Of a stretch of 64,000 bases of DNA, positions 10,997 to 18,438 are shown in pieces. The translations under genes and the position numbers were made by a program. Positions within the stretch are counted from its first letter, which is position 1. Each line of letters opens with the position of its first letter. This stretch comes from Anaerolineaceae bacterium (lineage in GTDB: Bacteria; Chloroflexota; Anaerolineae; Anaerolineales; Anaerolineaceae), in the NCBI GenBank assembly GCA_017417055.1, contig JAFPZX010000200.1, positions 1 to 64,000 of the forward strand, written 5' to 3'. Under the pieces are notes generated by a model that saw only the letters and a program-made list of their open reading frames with translations, was not told the DNA's origin and did no database searches.

Positions 10997-12241
10997 TTAT
11001 TTTTTCAGATATTTTTCCAATGCCTGCATTGTTGGGGCGATAACAGGAGCTTCCCCGGCGGCTGTCATTGCGGAACGGATATCTTTCAACCCGCTGCCTG
11101 TGTTCATAACCAGAACATCATCCTGGTCATCGATGAGCCCCATCGCGATGGCTTTTTTCATTCCCGCGAAAGCGGTTGCTCCGGCAGGTTCAGCAAAGAC
11201 GCCGATTTTTCCAAGTTCCGAGATTCCTTCGTAGATGGTTTCGTCCGGAACAGCGATATAGGCGCCATTGGTTTCCGTGGCGGCTCGTACAGCCCTGACG
11301 CCATCCCGCGGCAGATCAACAGAGATACTGTCCGCGATGGTTGTGGCATGAACCGGTGTAATTGTTTCCGTATGTGCTGCCCAGGCATTGAAAATGGCAG
11401 CTGATTTTTCCGATTGAACACCGAAGATGCGCGGCATAACCGGAAGCCATCCGAGCTCGTTGAGGTCTTTGAACCCTTTATGAATACCGGAAATGATGTT
11501 GCCATCCCCGACTGAGACAAATATATTAAGCGGTTTGTCAGAATTTTGTTTGCGCAGAACCTGTTCCCAGATTTCAAAGGCGGCAGTCTTTTTTCCTTCT
11601 GCTGTGAACGCGTTGTAACCGGTGTTGCGGCAATACCAGCCGTATTTCTCACAGGCTTCAACAGAAAGGTCAAATGCGGAATCATAATTCCCATCAACAA
11701 GGATCACGTGTGCTCCGAAAATCAGCAGCTGAGCAATCTTTGCCTGCGGAGCGGTTTTGGGAGCGAAGATAATGGCTTTCCATTGGCTTGCAGCCGCCAT
11801 TCCGGCCAAAGCTGCACCGGCGTTTCCGGTGGATGCGGTGGCGATGGTTTCCGCGCCGATTTGTTTTGCCCGCGCGATGAGAATGGAACTGGCCCGGTCT
11901 TTAAACGATGCTGTCGGGTTGCGTCCTTCGTCTTTGATCCAGAGCTGGTTCACTCCCATTTTTTGAGCCAGTGTTTCTGATTTGTAAACAGGTGTGTAAC
12001 CGACGGAGTGCAGCGCGGTTCCCTCAAATCCAGGGTCTTCTACCGGCAGCAGGGGCAGATAACGCCAAAGAGATTTTTCAGCAGAGGTAAAAATATCTTC
12101 AGGTTTGACATTTTTTTTGATATGGTCATAGTCGAGAATGACATTCAGGTTCCCGCTGCACGAATCACAGACATATCCTTTATAATCAGCGGGATATGTT
12201 TTTCCGCAGACTGAACATTGATATCCGATATAGCTCCCCAT
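10997..12241 (-). CDS. thrC: threonine synthase
   Basis: Converts O-phosphohomoserine to threonine with PLP. The N-terminus carries a zinc-ribbon-like pair (CSVCG, then CDSC), as in many bacterial ThrC. The PLP lysine is in NPTASFKDRA, and SVGDGN is the phosphate loop. At 414 residues it is full length. I chose the ATG at 12241 because AGAGAGGTG ends just upstream; a longer frame lacks a ribosome site. A TATAAT at 12335-12330 with a CTGACA-like box 19 nt further upstream is the likely promoter. Confidence 0.93.
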   Translation of the reverse strand: MGSYIGYQCSVCGKTYPADYKGYVCDSCSGNLNVILDYDHIKKNVKPEDIFTSAEKSLWRYLPLLPVEDPGFEGTALHSVGYTPVYKSETLAQKMGVNQLWIKDEGRNPTASFKDRASSILIARAKQIGAETIATASTGNAGAALAGMAAASQWKAIIFAPKTAPQAKIAQLLIFGAHVILVDGNYDSAFDLSVEACEKYGWYCRNTGYNAFTAEGKKTAAFEIWEQVLRKQNSDKPLNIFVSVGDGNIISGIHKGFKDLNELGWLPVMPRIFGVQSEKSAAIFNAWAAHTETITPVHATTIADSISVDLPRDGVRAVRAATETNGAYIAVPDETIYEGISELGKIGVFAEPAGATAFAGMKKAIAMGLIDDQDDVLVMNTGSGLKDIRSAMTAAGEAPVIAPTMQALEKYLKK

Positions 12242-12329
12242 TTTCACCTCTCTGTCGTATGAGTTTATCAAAAATCACCCATGGCGGGCCATTTTCAAAA
12301 ATAACAAATTCCTTTATTCTCTACTACTA

Positions 12330-12335
12330 ATTATA
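12330..12335 (-). promoter_or_regulatory. thrC -10 box
   Basis: TATAAT on the minus strand, with CTGACA about 19 nt upstream as a suboptimally spaced -35. It lies about 90 nt before the thrC start. ATGGCGGGCCAT, a short palindrome, lies between promoter and gene. Confidence 0.5.
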
Positions 12336-12379
12336 CATAAAAAACAGGTTTAATTGTCAGACAAATGAATGGTATTAAG

Positions 12380-14428
12380 TCACATACATCCATGACTTTT
12401 GTAAAACAAATTCAAGTCTTCGTTGTCATCAATGGCCGGAACGGCAGTTTTCCAATAGGTGCACAGGTAATCCATGTCTTCATTGCTGATTGATGTGGAC
12501 GCAATCAGTGACTCGGCATTCTGAATATCCCCGGCCTGCAGAAACGCCGATACAACCGGCGCCAGATCCGGAGCATAAACAGGCCGCAGATCTGAAGAAA
12601 GCACCTCCTTTGCGTATGAATATGCTTTTTCCTGATCGTTCATTTGTTGGGCGAGTGCTGTTTTTTGGAAATAATAACAATACCCATGTTCGGGTTCTTT
12701 TCCGATTGCGGCGGGGGGCTGTGCAGAAACTGTCATGTCGGTTTGAATCAAATCCAGATCAGAAACCGAACTGATGCGAATCAATGACTCCAGCATACCG
12801 GGATAGCCTGCTGCTGCCTCATCGACAATCTGAAGACAGCCGTTCTTTTTGTAAAACAAACCAAGCGTTTTACTTGTATCGGAATGAAACTGATGTGATC
12901 TGTAAGTATGGTCAACAGGGATAATTTTACCGGGGTCTGTATAGTAAAACCCTTCTCTCAGATGAAGGTCAAAATATTTGTAAATGTAATGCAGTCCTTT
13001 GTGCTCCGGAGCATACTGCCAGTTTACGATCGGCGAAAGGTCGTTGTCACTCGTGCGGTCAAGCGGAATATCTTCTGAAGCGAGGATGGTCCCCGGTTCA
13101 AGCGCCGGTGCACGCCAGGCAAGCTGCCAGAAATAATCATTCATCTTTTCCGATTCGTAGATATAAACCTGTGTGTTTTGGACATGGAAAAGGACAGAAA
13201 GTGCTGTGAGAGAGGCAGCTGCTGCGCAGTAAAAAACCGGTGTGAAAGCCATATCCAATAGAGCCGCAAGAATAACGGCTGCACCCGGTGAAAATGACAG
13301 CGTAGAGCGATCCCATGGAAAATCCGTTGAGACATCCAGAAATGTTCCCCAATAAGGGATTCCCGAAAACAGCAGCAGTGCGATCCCAAGGATCAGCATA
13401 TGGAAATGTTCACATTTTTCGGGATTTGCCTCATTTGCAAGCATAGACCGGTAGAAAAAAACAAAAGCAGTGAGACCGGTGACTGCCAGTATCATGATGC
13501 AGACGGGCAGCGAAATGTTTGCCGGACGGGAAAAAATCATCCTGTAAGCACGAGGCAGTACAGTGATGATGTCCTGTGCGGCTTTTGTAAACAAAAGCTT
13601 TATTCCTGTCAACAGGTTTTCCTTTACAGCGTTGATCAATTTCGGTTCATATGTCGTAAAGGAAAAGATGAAAATGCGCCAGAAGAAATAAAAACATGTC
13701 GTCAGGAAATATGGAATAAGAACGCCCACAATTCTTTTCCATGGAATTTCTGTTTTTTCAATATTTCGTTTTCGGACCGTAAAATAAAGGAAGAAAGGCC
13801 TTGCCAATTCCATCCCCAGGAAATATTCACAGGTAAAAATTCCCAATACTGCTGAAATCAGACTGAAAATAAACAGCAGGATTTTTCTTTGGGATGTTTG
13901 AAATACGACCTTCTGCATCAACCATACCGAAAGTTCCACTAAAACCAGGCTTGTAAAATGCATGACAAATTCAATGGCAATCGGCTGCTGCTGGAATCCC
14001 GGATAGGTCGCGAACAAAAGGGCTGCTATTTGGGAAAACCTTTGATTTGGAAAAGAATCGGATAATATTCTCCAGAAAAGCAGTGCGGAAAGCCAGCGGA
14101 ATACCAAAACATATATATGATAAGCAATTACCGATTCACCAAACAGTGCGCTGGTCAGCACATAGATCCATGCGGAAAACGGCCGGTCGGTCTGAACGAA
14201 TTGTCCAAAACTGCCGGGGCCAGCGATGTGATAATTGTAAATATAAATCCAGTCATCCCCATAAAAACTCAGCCGGGAGATCCCGATTCCATAGGAAATA
14301 CATACAACAATTGTGAGCAACCCAATATAAAACAGATTATGATTCAGACCGGACTTTTTCTTCAAATCAGTAGACCTTTGATTTATGAATCGGATGTAGG
14401 TTTTAATTACCGATTTTCCTGATAACAT
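12380..14428 (-). CDS. GT-C-like polytopic membrane glycosyltransferase
   Basis: About 682 residues with roughly ten membrane segments followed by a soluble C-terminal domain of about 250 residues. After the first membrane helix, the sequence FYGDDWIYIYNY places an Asp pair in the first outer loop, where GT-C/PMT-type enzymes carry their catalytic acid. A role in transferring a sugar from a polyprenyl-phosphate donor on the outer face is therefore likely, but the substrate is unknown. The ATG at 14428 overlaps the end of the regulator gene by 26 nt and has only a weak GGGG upstream; a TTG further in, behind AAAGG, is an alternative start. It is the last gene of the ftsB-folD-gntR unit. Confidence 0.6.
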   Translation of the reverse strand: MLSGKSVIKTYIRFINQRSTDLKKKSGLNHNLFYIGLLTIVVCISYGIGISRLSFYGDDWIYIYNYHIAGPGSFGQFVQTDRPFSAWIYVLTSALFGESVIAYHIYVLVFRWLSALLFWRILSDSFPNQRFSQIAALLFATYPGFQQQPIAIEFVMHFTSLVLVELSVWLMQKVVFQTSQRKILLFIFSLISAVLGIFTCEYFLGMELARPFFLYFTVRKRNIEKTEIPWKRIVGVLIPYFLTTCFYFFWRIFIFSFTTYEPKLINAVKENLLTGIKLLFTKAAQDIITVLPRAYRMIFSRPANISLPVCIMILAVTGLTAFVFFYRSMLANEANPEKCEHFHMLILGIALLLFSGIPYWGTFLDVSTDFPWDRSTLSFSPGAAVILAALLDMAFTPVFYCAAAASLTALSVLFHVQNTQVYIYESEKMNDYFWQLAWRAPALEPGTILASEDIPLDRTSDNDLSPIVNWQYAPEHKGLHYIYKYFDLHLREGFYYTDPGKIIPVDHTYRSHQFHSDTSKTLGLFYKKNGCLQIVDEAAAGYPGMLESLIRISSVSDLDLIQTDMTVSAQPPAAIGKEPEHGYCYYFQKTALAQQMNDQEKAYSYAKEVLSSDLRPVYAPDLAPVVSAFLQAGDIQNAESLIASTSISNEDMDYLCTYWKTAVPAIDDNEDLNLFYKSHGCM

Positions 14429-15143
14429 GGAATTTGAAGAACCCCGGAGCGAAATAGCTTTCGGAATAATCCAGAATTCTCCCTGTTTTTTCAATCAGGT
14501 AAGCTTCAAATTTTTGAATAACATCTCCGCGCTGCATCTGGATCTTTTTCGCGATGTCACTGGTTGCCGGACATGCACTGATATACGTTTTAGAGTGAGA
14601 CAGTTCATATGTGCCTCGTTTGATAATAAGGTCAAGCACGGATCCGGTAAATCCGTTGACGAGGTCTTCTTCCGGCAACACGTGTTCCGGCAAAATGTCA
14701 ATCAGATAAGCGACCGGATGATCGGTAACCCAGATCACACGTGATATTTTTACAATCTGAGCCTGTGGATTGATCCTGAGTTTTTTTCCGAAATTCTCAC
14801 CTGCGTTTGTTTTATTGATTCCCAGATAACCCATTTTGACATCCATCCCCAATCGGTTAGCCAGCGTTTCAATACTTTCCAATATTTCCAGCCCGGTTTC
14901 AATATTCTGTTTTTGATCGAGCACAAAGGTTCCGACTCCCTGACGGCGTCGGATCAGACCCTGACCTTCGAAAGTTCGCATAGCCTCTCTGAGCGTTGCT
15001 CTTGATACGCCGAGGGATGCAGCCAGTTCCGGTTCTGATTTCAATTTTTGACCAGCCGGTGTCGCTTCGATAATTTCCGCCAGCTGCATATTCAATTTTT
15101 GAAATAACGTCAAATTATCATTCGAATTCGAATATTCAGACAT
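14403..15143 (-). CDS. GntR-family regulator with UTRA domain
   Basis: A transcription factor of about 246 residues. The N-terminal winged helix-turn-helix reads KLKSEPELAASLGVSRATLR and EGQGLIRRRQGVGTFV, typical of the GntR/HutC class. The C-terminal half (VWVTDHPVAYLIDILP, then SHSKTYISACPATSDIA) is a UTRA-like ligand domain. I chose the ATG at 15143 because GGAGG lies 5 nt upstream; a longer in-frame extension lacks an RBS and would overlap folD. It may control the adjacent genes; the effector is unknown. Confidence 0.85.
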   Translation of the reverse strand: MSEYSNSNDNLTLFQKLNMQLAEIIEATPAGQKLKSEPELAASLGVSRATLREAMRTFEGQGLIRRRQGVGTFVLDQKQNIETGLEILESIETLANRLGMDVKMGYLGINKTNAGENFGKKLRINPQAQIVKISRVIWVTDHPVAYLIDILPEHVLPEEDLVNGFTGSVLDLIIKRGTYELSHSKTYISACPATSDIAKKIQMQRGDVIQKFEAYLIEKTGRILDYSESYFAPGFFKFHVIRKIGN

Positions 15144-15225
15144 TTTTCCTCCGAATTGGCTGCTTTTATTGATTCGAACCGTATCCATTCCCGAAAGCAG
15201 TAAAGTGGAACTATCCGGTGTGAAT

Positions 15226-16104
15226 TCAAGATTCCCGATATTCAATAGCCTTCAAAGTGTTTGACATCAGCATTGCGATCGTCATTGGCCCTACGCCTCC
15301 CGGAACCGGAGAAATGGCTCCTGCACGTTTTACAGCCTCATCAAAATCAACATCTCCAACGATCCGGTAACCGCGCGGTTTGGTGCTGTCCGGAATATGA
15401 TTGATCCCTACGTCGATTACAATTGCGCCGGGTTTGACCCAATCTCCTTGGATCAGTTTGGGAGTACCGGCAGCTGCGACAATAATGTCAGATTGCCTGC
15501 AAATCTCGTCTAAATGTTTTGTATAACTGTGACAGATTGTTGGCGTTGCGTTGCATCGGCTCAGCATCATCGCTGTCGGCATTCCCACAATAGATGATCT
15601 GCCAATCACCGCTGCATTCATCCCGCTGATATCCGGGCAGACGCTTTGGATCATCCGGATAATTCCGGAGGGGGTGCATGGATAAAACAGCGGTTCACTG
15701 TATTTCCTCGAAAGCAGCCCCGCGTTATAGGGATGGAGACCGTCAACATCTTTTTTGGGAGAAATATTGTGCATCACTTTATCTTCTGAGAGATGTTCCG
15801 GCAGCGGCAGCTGAACCAATACTCCCTGTACATCCGGGTTGTCGTTTAATTCCTTTATCAGGCTTTCCAGTTCTTCCAGAGAAACATTTTCATCCAATTC
15901 GTACGAAAAAGAACGGATGCCCAGCGCGTCAGAAGTTTTTATCTTGTTTGCCACATATGTTTTTGACGCGGGATTATTACCCACTAAAACGGTTGCCAGC
16001 CCGGGAATGGGCAGCATTTGACGTTCGCGCTCAGCAATGGCGTTTTTTATCTCTTCTTTTATCGATTCAGCCAGTTTTTTTCCATCAATAATTTGTGCAG
16101 TCAT
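15226..16104 (-). CDS. folD: methylenetetrahydrofolate dehydrogenase/cyclohydrolase
   Basis: A bifunctional enzyme of one-carbon metabolism interconverting methylene-, methenyl- and formyl-THF. The catalytic lysine is in TYVANKIKTS, GRSSIVGMPTA is the NADP-binding segment and PVPGGVGPMT the C-terminal signature. It has 292 residues. The ATG at 16104 is preferred over an in-frame TTG four codons upstream. It follows the ftsB-like gene by 15 nt. Confidence 0.96.
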   Translation of the reverse strand: MTAQIIDGKKLAESIKEEIKNAIAERERQMLPIPGLATVLVGNNPASKTYVANKIKTSDALGIRSFSYELDENVSLEELESLIKELNDNPDVQGVLVQLPLPEHLSEDKVMHNISPKKDVDGLHPYNAGLLSRKYSEPLFYPCTPSGIIRMIQSVCPDISGMNAAVIGRSSIVGMPTAMMLSRCNATPTICHSYTKHLDEICRQSDIIVAAAGTPKLIQGDWVKPGAIVIDVGINHIPDSTKPRGYRIVGDVDFDEAVKRAGAISPVPGGVGPMTIAMLMSNTLKAIEYRES

Positions 16105-16119
16105 TTGCTTTTCCAATTT

Positions 16120-16494
16120 TCAATCAAAAATAAGTGATTTCCATATTGCCCAATTGGGGGCAGGTGTTACAGCGATTTCCGGATAGGGGGTTGGTGTGGG
16201 AGTGTCATAATGTCCCGGAAGCGGAATGATGACGTGATCATCCTCTTTTCTCATCAATCCCTGCTGCCTTGCCCATTCCTCAACGGCTGTGTCCGATTCT
16301 GCATAACTGATACGATCATTGACCGTATCCAGGGTGGATTGCAGATTTACAACATCTGCCTGAAGTGTTGCTTCCTGATTTTCCAGAAAAGTCAGTGTGC
16401 TCAGACGCGTGTTCAGATCAATTACCAGATAAACACTGACCAATATCAGTATCAGAATCAGAAAATGTCGTTTAATCGCCTTCAATATATCCAT
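16120..16494 (-). CDS. FtsB/DivIC-like septum protein
   Basis: A small bitopic membrane protein of about 124 residues: a short cytoplasmic N-terminus, one membrane helix (HFLILILILVSVYLVIDL), a coiled coil (about residues 35-70), then ARQQGLMRKEDD. This matches the FtsB/DivIC family of divisome proteins. The C-terminal tail is Pro/Thr-rich (TPTPTPYPEIAVTPAPN), a style common in Anaerolineae exported proteins. No Shine-Dalgarno precedes the ATG at 16494. Instead TATAGT and TATAAT lie immediately upstream, so the mRNA may be leaderless. Confidence 0.75.
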   Translation of the reverse strand: MDILKAIKRHFLILILILVSVYLVIDLNTRLSTLTFLENQEATLQADVVNLQSTLDTVNDRISYAESDTAVEEWARQQGLMRKEDDHVIIPLPGHYDTPTPTPYPEIAVTPAPNWAIWKSLIFD

Positions 16495-16506
16495 ATTATA
16501 ACTATA
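16495..16506 (-). promoter_or_regulatory. -10 hexamers adjoining the ftsB-like start
   Basis: On the minus strand TATAGT, TATAAT and ATG run together. The first hexamer ends 6 nt before the ATG, the geometry expected for transcription starting at the start codon itself. No ribosome site is present. Confidence 0.4.
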
Positions 16507-16530
16507 CCAGAAAATGCCAAAATTGGGAAT

Positions 16531-16561
16531 AAAAAAAAGACCCAAAATAAGGTCTTTTTTT
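16531..16561 (-). terminator. terminator after tRNA-Leu
   Basis: AAAAAAGACC pairs with GGTCTTTTTT around a short loop. The T-run on the minus strand ends transcription just after the tRNA. Confidence 0.88.
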
Positions 16562-16562
16562 G

Positions 16563-16646
<84 letters not shown>

Positions 16647-16714
16647 GTGTCAACAATAATGATTATACGCCATTCCCTATATGTGTCAAGGAAATTGGAA
16701 AAATTGGTTACAGA

Positions 16715-16847
16715 TTTTTGGTGTCAGGTTTTTAGGGGCAGGTTTTAAGTTTTAGGTTACAGGTTTTAGGTGTTAGGTTACAGGTGTCAGGTATCGGGTG
16801 TCTGATGTCTGGTGTTTGGTTTCAAGTGTTAGGTATTAGGTGTCTCG
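16715..16847. repeat. degenerate heptanucleotide array A (TNNNAGG units)
   Basis: From 16750 the plus strand reads in clean 7-nt steps: TTTTAGG TTACAGG, TTTTAGG TGTTAGG, TTACAGG TGTCAGG and on to about 16847. About 14 consecutive units keep the AGG corner while the other four bases vary. Less regular units extend it back to about 16715. Confidence 0.85.
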
Positions 16848-16871
16848 TATAAGATATTTACAATTGGCAAT

Positions 16872-16895
16872 AGCCGAAACCAACCGATTTCGGCT
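16872..16895. other. hairpin between two opposed heptad arrays
   Basis: AGCCGAAA and TTTCGGCT, perfect 8-bp arms around 8 nt, lie midway between array A and its reverse-complement array B. The whole stretch 16715-16964 could therefore fold as one large cruciform or RNA hairpin. Confidence 0.6.
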
Positions 16896-16908
16896 CATTA
16901 TCTCTTAT

Positions 16909-16964
16909 AACCTGTAACCTGATACCTAAAACCTAAAACCTGACACCTGACACCTGAAGCCTAT
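16909..16964. repeat. degenerate heptanucleotide array B (NNCCTNN units), inverse of array A
   Basis: Eight exact 7-nt steps with CCT at a fixed position, such as AACCTGT AACCTGA and CACCTGA CACCTGA. The last unit contains the TAG stop (16963-16961) of the adjacent minus-strand gene. The units are the reverse complement of array A units. Confidence 0.85.
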
Positions 16965-18142
16965 TTCCTCTTCTTTCTCTTTTCCCGCAGTGCCCGGCGT
17001 TTCTCATTCGAGGGACCGCTGCGGGGAGAATTGCTTCTTTCGTGTAGATTCTCATTCCATCGCAGCCAGCGTTGAAAGAACGCTGCCGAGTCCTCCAGCG
17101 GGATTTCCATCAGCGCCTGCTGATCGCCCCGCTTCATCGCGTCATCCATCAGGATTTTCCGCGCCTCGGCTTCACTGATCTCACCCGGAGCAAGCTCTCT
17201 CGGTTCCGGAGCAGGTGTTTTCACTTCGGGCTCTTTCGCTTCCATCTCCGCGATTTCTTTGCGTAAGTATTCCGCATTGCTCTCGTTGATCTGCCGTTTT
17301 TGTTCTCCGGTCAGCTCAATCATCGATGGTTTGAAGGTTCCCGGCGTGCGGTCCAGCTTTCGTTCCAGTTTTTCCAGTTCCCTGATTTTTCGGAGCTTTT
17401 CTTTGCGGACTGCTTCCGACTGTTTTTGCGCAGCCTTCTCATGAGAAAGCATTTTCCGAGCCATGGCGCCATCGATAGGCAATGCGGAGGGATTGACCTG
17501 TACCCGCTGCGTTATGCCGCTCTCTCCGGTTTCATTCGTCCGCGGAGCATTGCGGAAATTTTCATCCTGTTTCAGCAGATCATCGGCATTTAGCTTGCCG
17601 TCTTTGATTTTTTGAATCTTGGATTCGGTAGAGAGCAGACGGTTGATGAGCGCGTCCCAGCGGAATTCCTGCTTCAGATAGCTGAGCCCCAACAGGCTGT
17701 TGTCTTTATAAATACCTTCCAGTGCCGCATTAGCTTTGCGTAAGTGATAAGAAGACATGCGGACCAGTTCTTCAACGGACAATTCTGCAATGCTCGGAAA
17801 TTCCAGACCTTTTTGTTCCAGTGCCGCTTTGGTGATGCAGACGCTGCCCATTTGACGGATACTTTTTTCCAGTTCTTCCGAATATTTCAGATAGTTCTCG
17901 GAAAAACGGTTAGCTTTGCAGGCGTGATAATACAGTTTTTGAGTTCCGTTCCACAATATGCGGGAACGTTCTTCAAATTCGAGAGGAGCGTTGCTGAACA
18001 CGTTGACCGGCTCGTCAGGCAGATCCGCCGCTTTGACAGGCGTCAGTATCCCGCGGTTTTCATTTCCGCCGCCCGCGCCTTGAATGTCATTCTGCCGCAT
18101 CTGATCCACGATATCCAACATTTCTGAAGCCATCATGTCCAT
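16961..18142 (-). CDS. orphan coiled-coil protein, function unknown
   Basis: 393 residues, highly charged, no signal peptide or membrane segment. Residues about 55-200 are predicted helical (KLYYHACKANRFSENYLKY, VEELVRMSSYHLRKANAALE). A Lys/Glu-rich coiled coil covers about 225-310, then comes a Pro-rich linker (PEVKTPAPEPRELAPGE) and a very basic end (EKRRALREKRKKRK). I recognise no family. The start is firm: AAAGGAGGAG ends 5 nt before the ATG. Its stop codon lies inside heptad array B. The basic tail suggests nucleic-acid or membrane-surface contact, but that is only a guess. Confidence 0.7.
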   Translation of the reverse strand: MDMMASEMLDIVDQMRQNDIQGAGGGNENRGILTPVKAADLPDEPVNVFSNAPLEFEERSRILWNGTQKLYYHACKANRFSENYLKYSEELEKSIRQMGSVCITKAALEQKGLEFPSIAELSVEELVRMSSYHLRKANAALEGIYKDNSLLGLSYLKQEFRWDALINRLLSTESKIQKIKDGKLNADDLLKQDENFRNAPRTNETGESGITQRVQVNPSALPIDGAMARKMLSHEKAAQKQSEAVRKEKLRKIRELEKLERKLDRTPGTFKPSMIELTGEQKRQINESNAEYLRKEIAEMEAKEPEVKTPAPEPRELAPGEISEAEARKILMDDAMKRGDQQALMEIPLEDSAAFFQRWLRWNENLHERSNSPRSGPSNEKRRALREKRKKRK

Positions 18143-18275
18143 TTTCGCTCCTCCTTTCTGCGAATATAATAAAAATAATATTCTATAGATATTTATTATA
18201 TATAGTAAATGAAAAAAGTCAAGGAAATTACAAAATTAGTTATAAAATTCTAAAATATAAGAATTTTAATATTTA

Positions 18276-18320
18276 TAAAACAACCGGAGACTTTTCTTCA
18301 GAGAGAAAATCCCCGGTTGT
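18276..18320 (-). terminator. terminator after the GGDEF-EAL gene
   Basis: ACAACCGG (18320-18313 on the minus strand) pairs with CCGGTTGT (18287-18280) enclosing a secondary GATTTTCTC/GAAAAGTC pairing, and TTTT follows. Confidence 0.7.
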
Positions 18321-18345
18321 TCTGTGAAATTTTTTATCAGCAGCC

Positions 18346-18438
18346 AAATAGTCAGCAGCCAGTTGTCAGATGTCAGCATCCAACAATTTAAAGTAAGTAA
18401 TCAGGATTTCTTACTTCTTACTTCTTACTTCTTACTTT
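18346..18438. repeat. heptanucleotide array C with TTACTTC units
   Basis: Degenerate CAG-type units (TCAGCAG, TCAGATG) run from about 18350 to 18380. At 18411-18438 four exact TTACTTC-type heptamers follow in tandem. The stop codon of the minus-strand GGDEF-EAL gene (18420-18418) lies inside these heptamers, so the array encodes the last residues of that protein. Confidence 0.8.

Noticed and set aside
16715-16964. CRISPR array
   Set aside because: The unit is 7 nt with no spacers and no cas genes nearby; it is a tandem heptad repeat.
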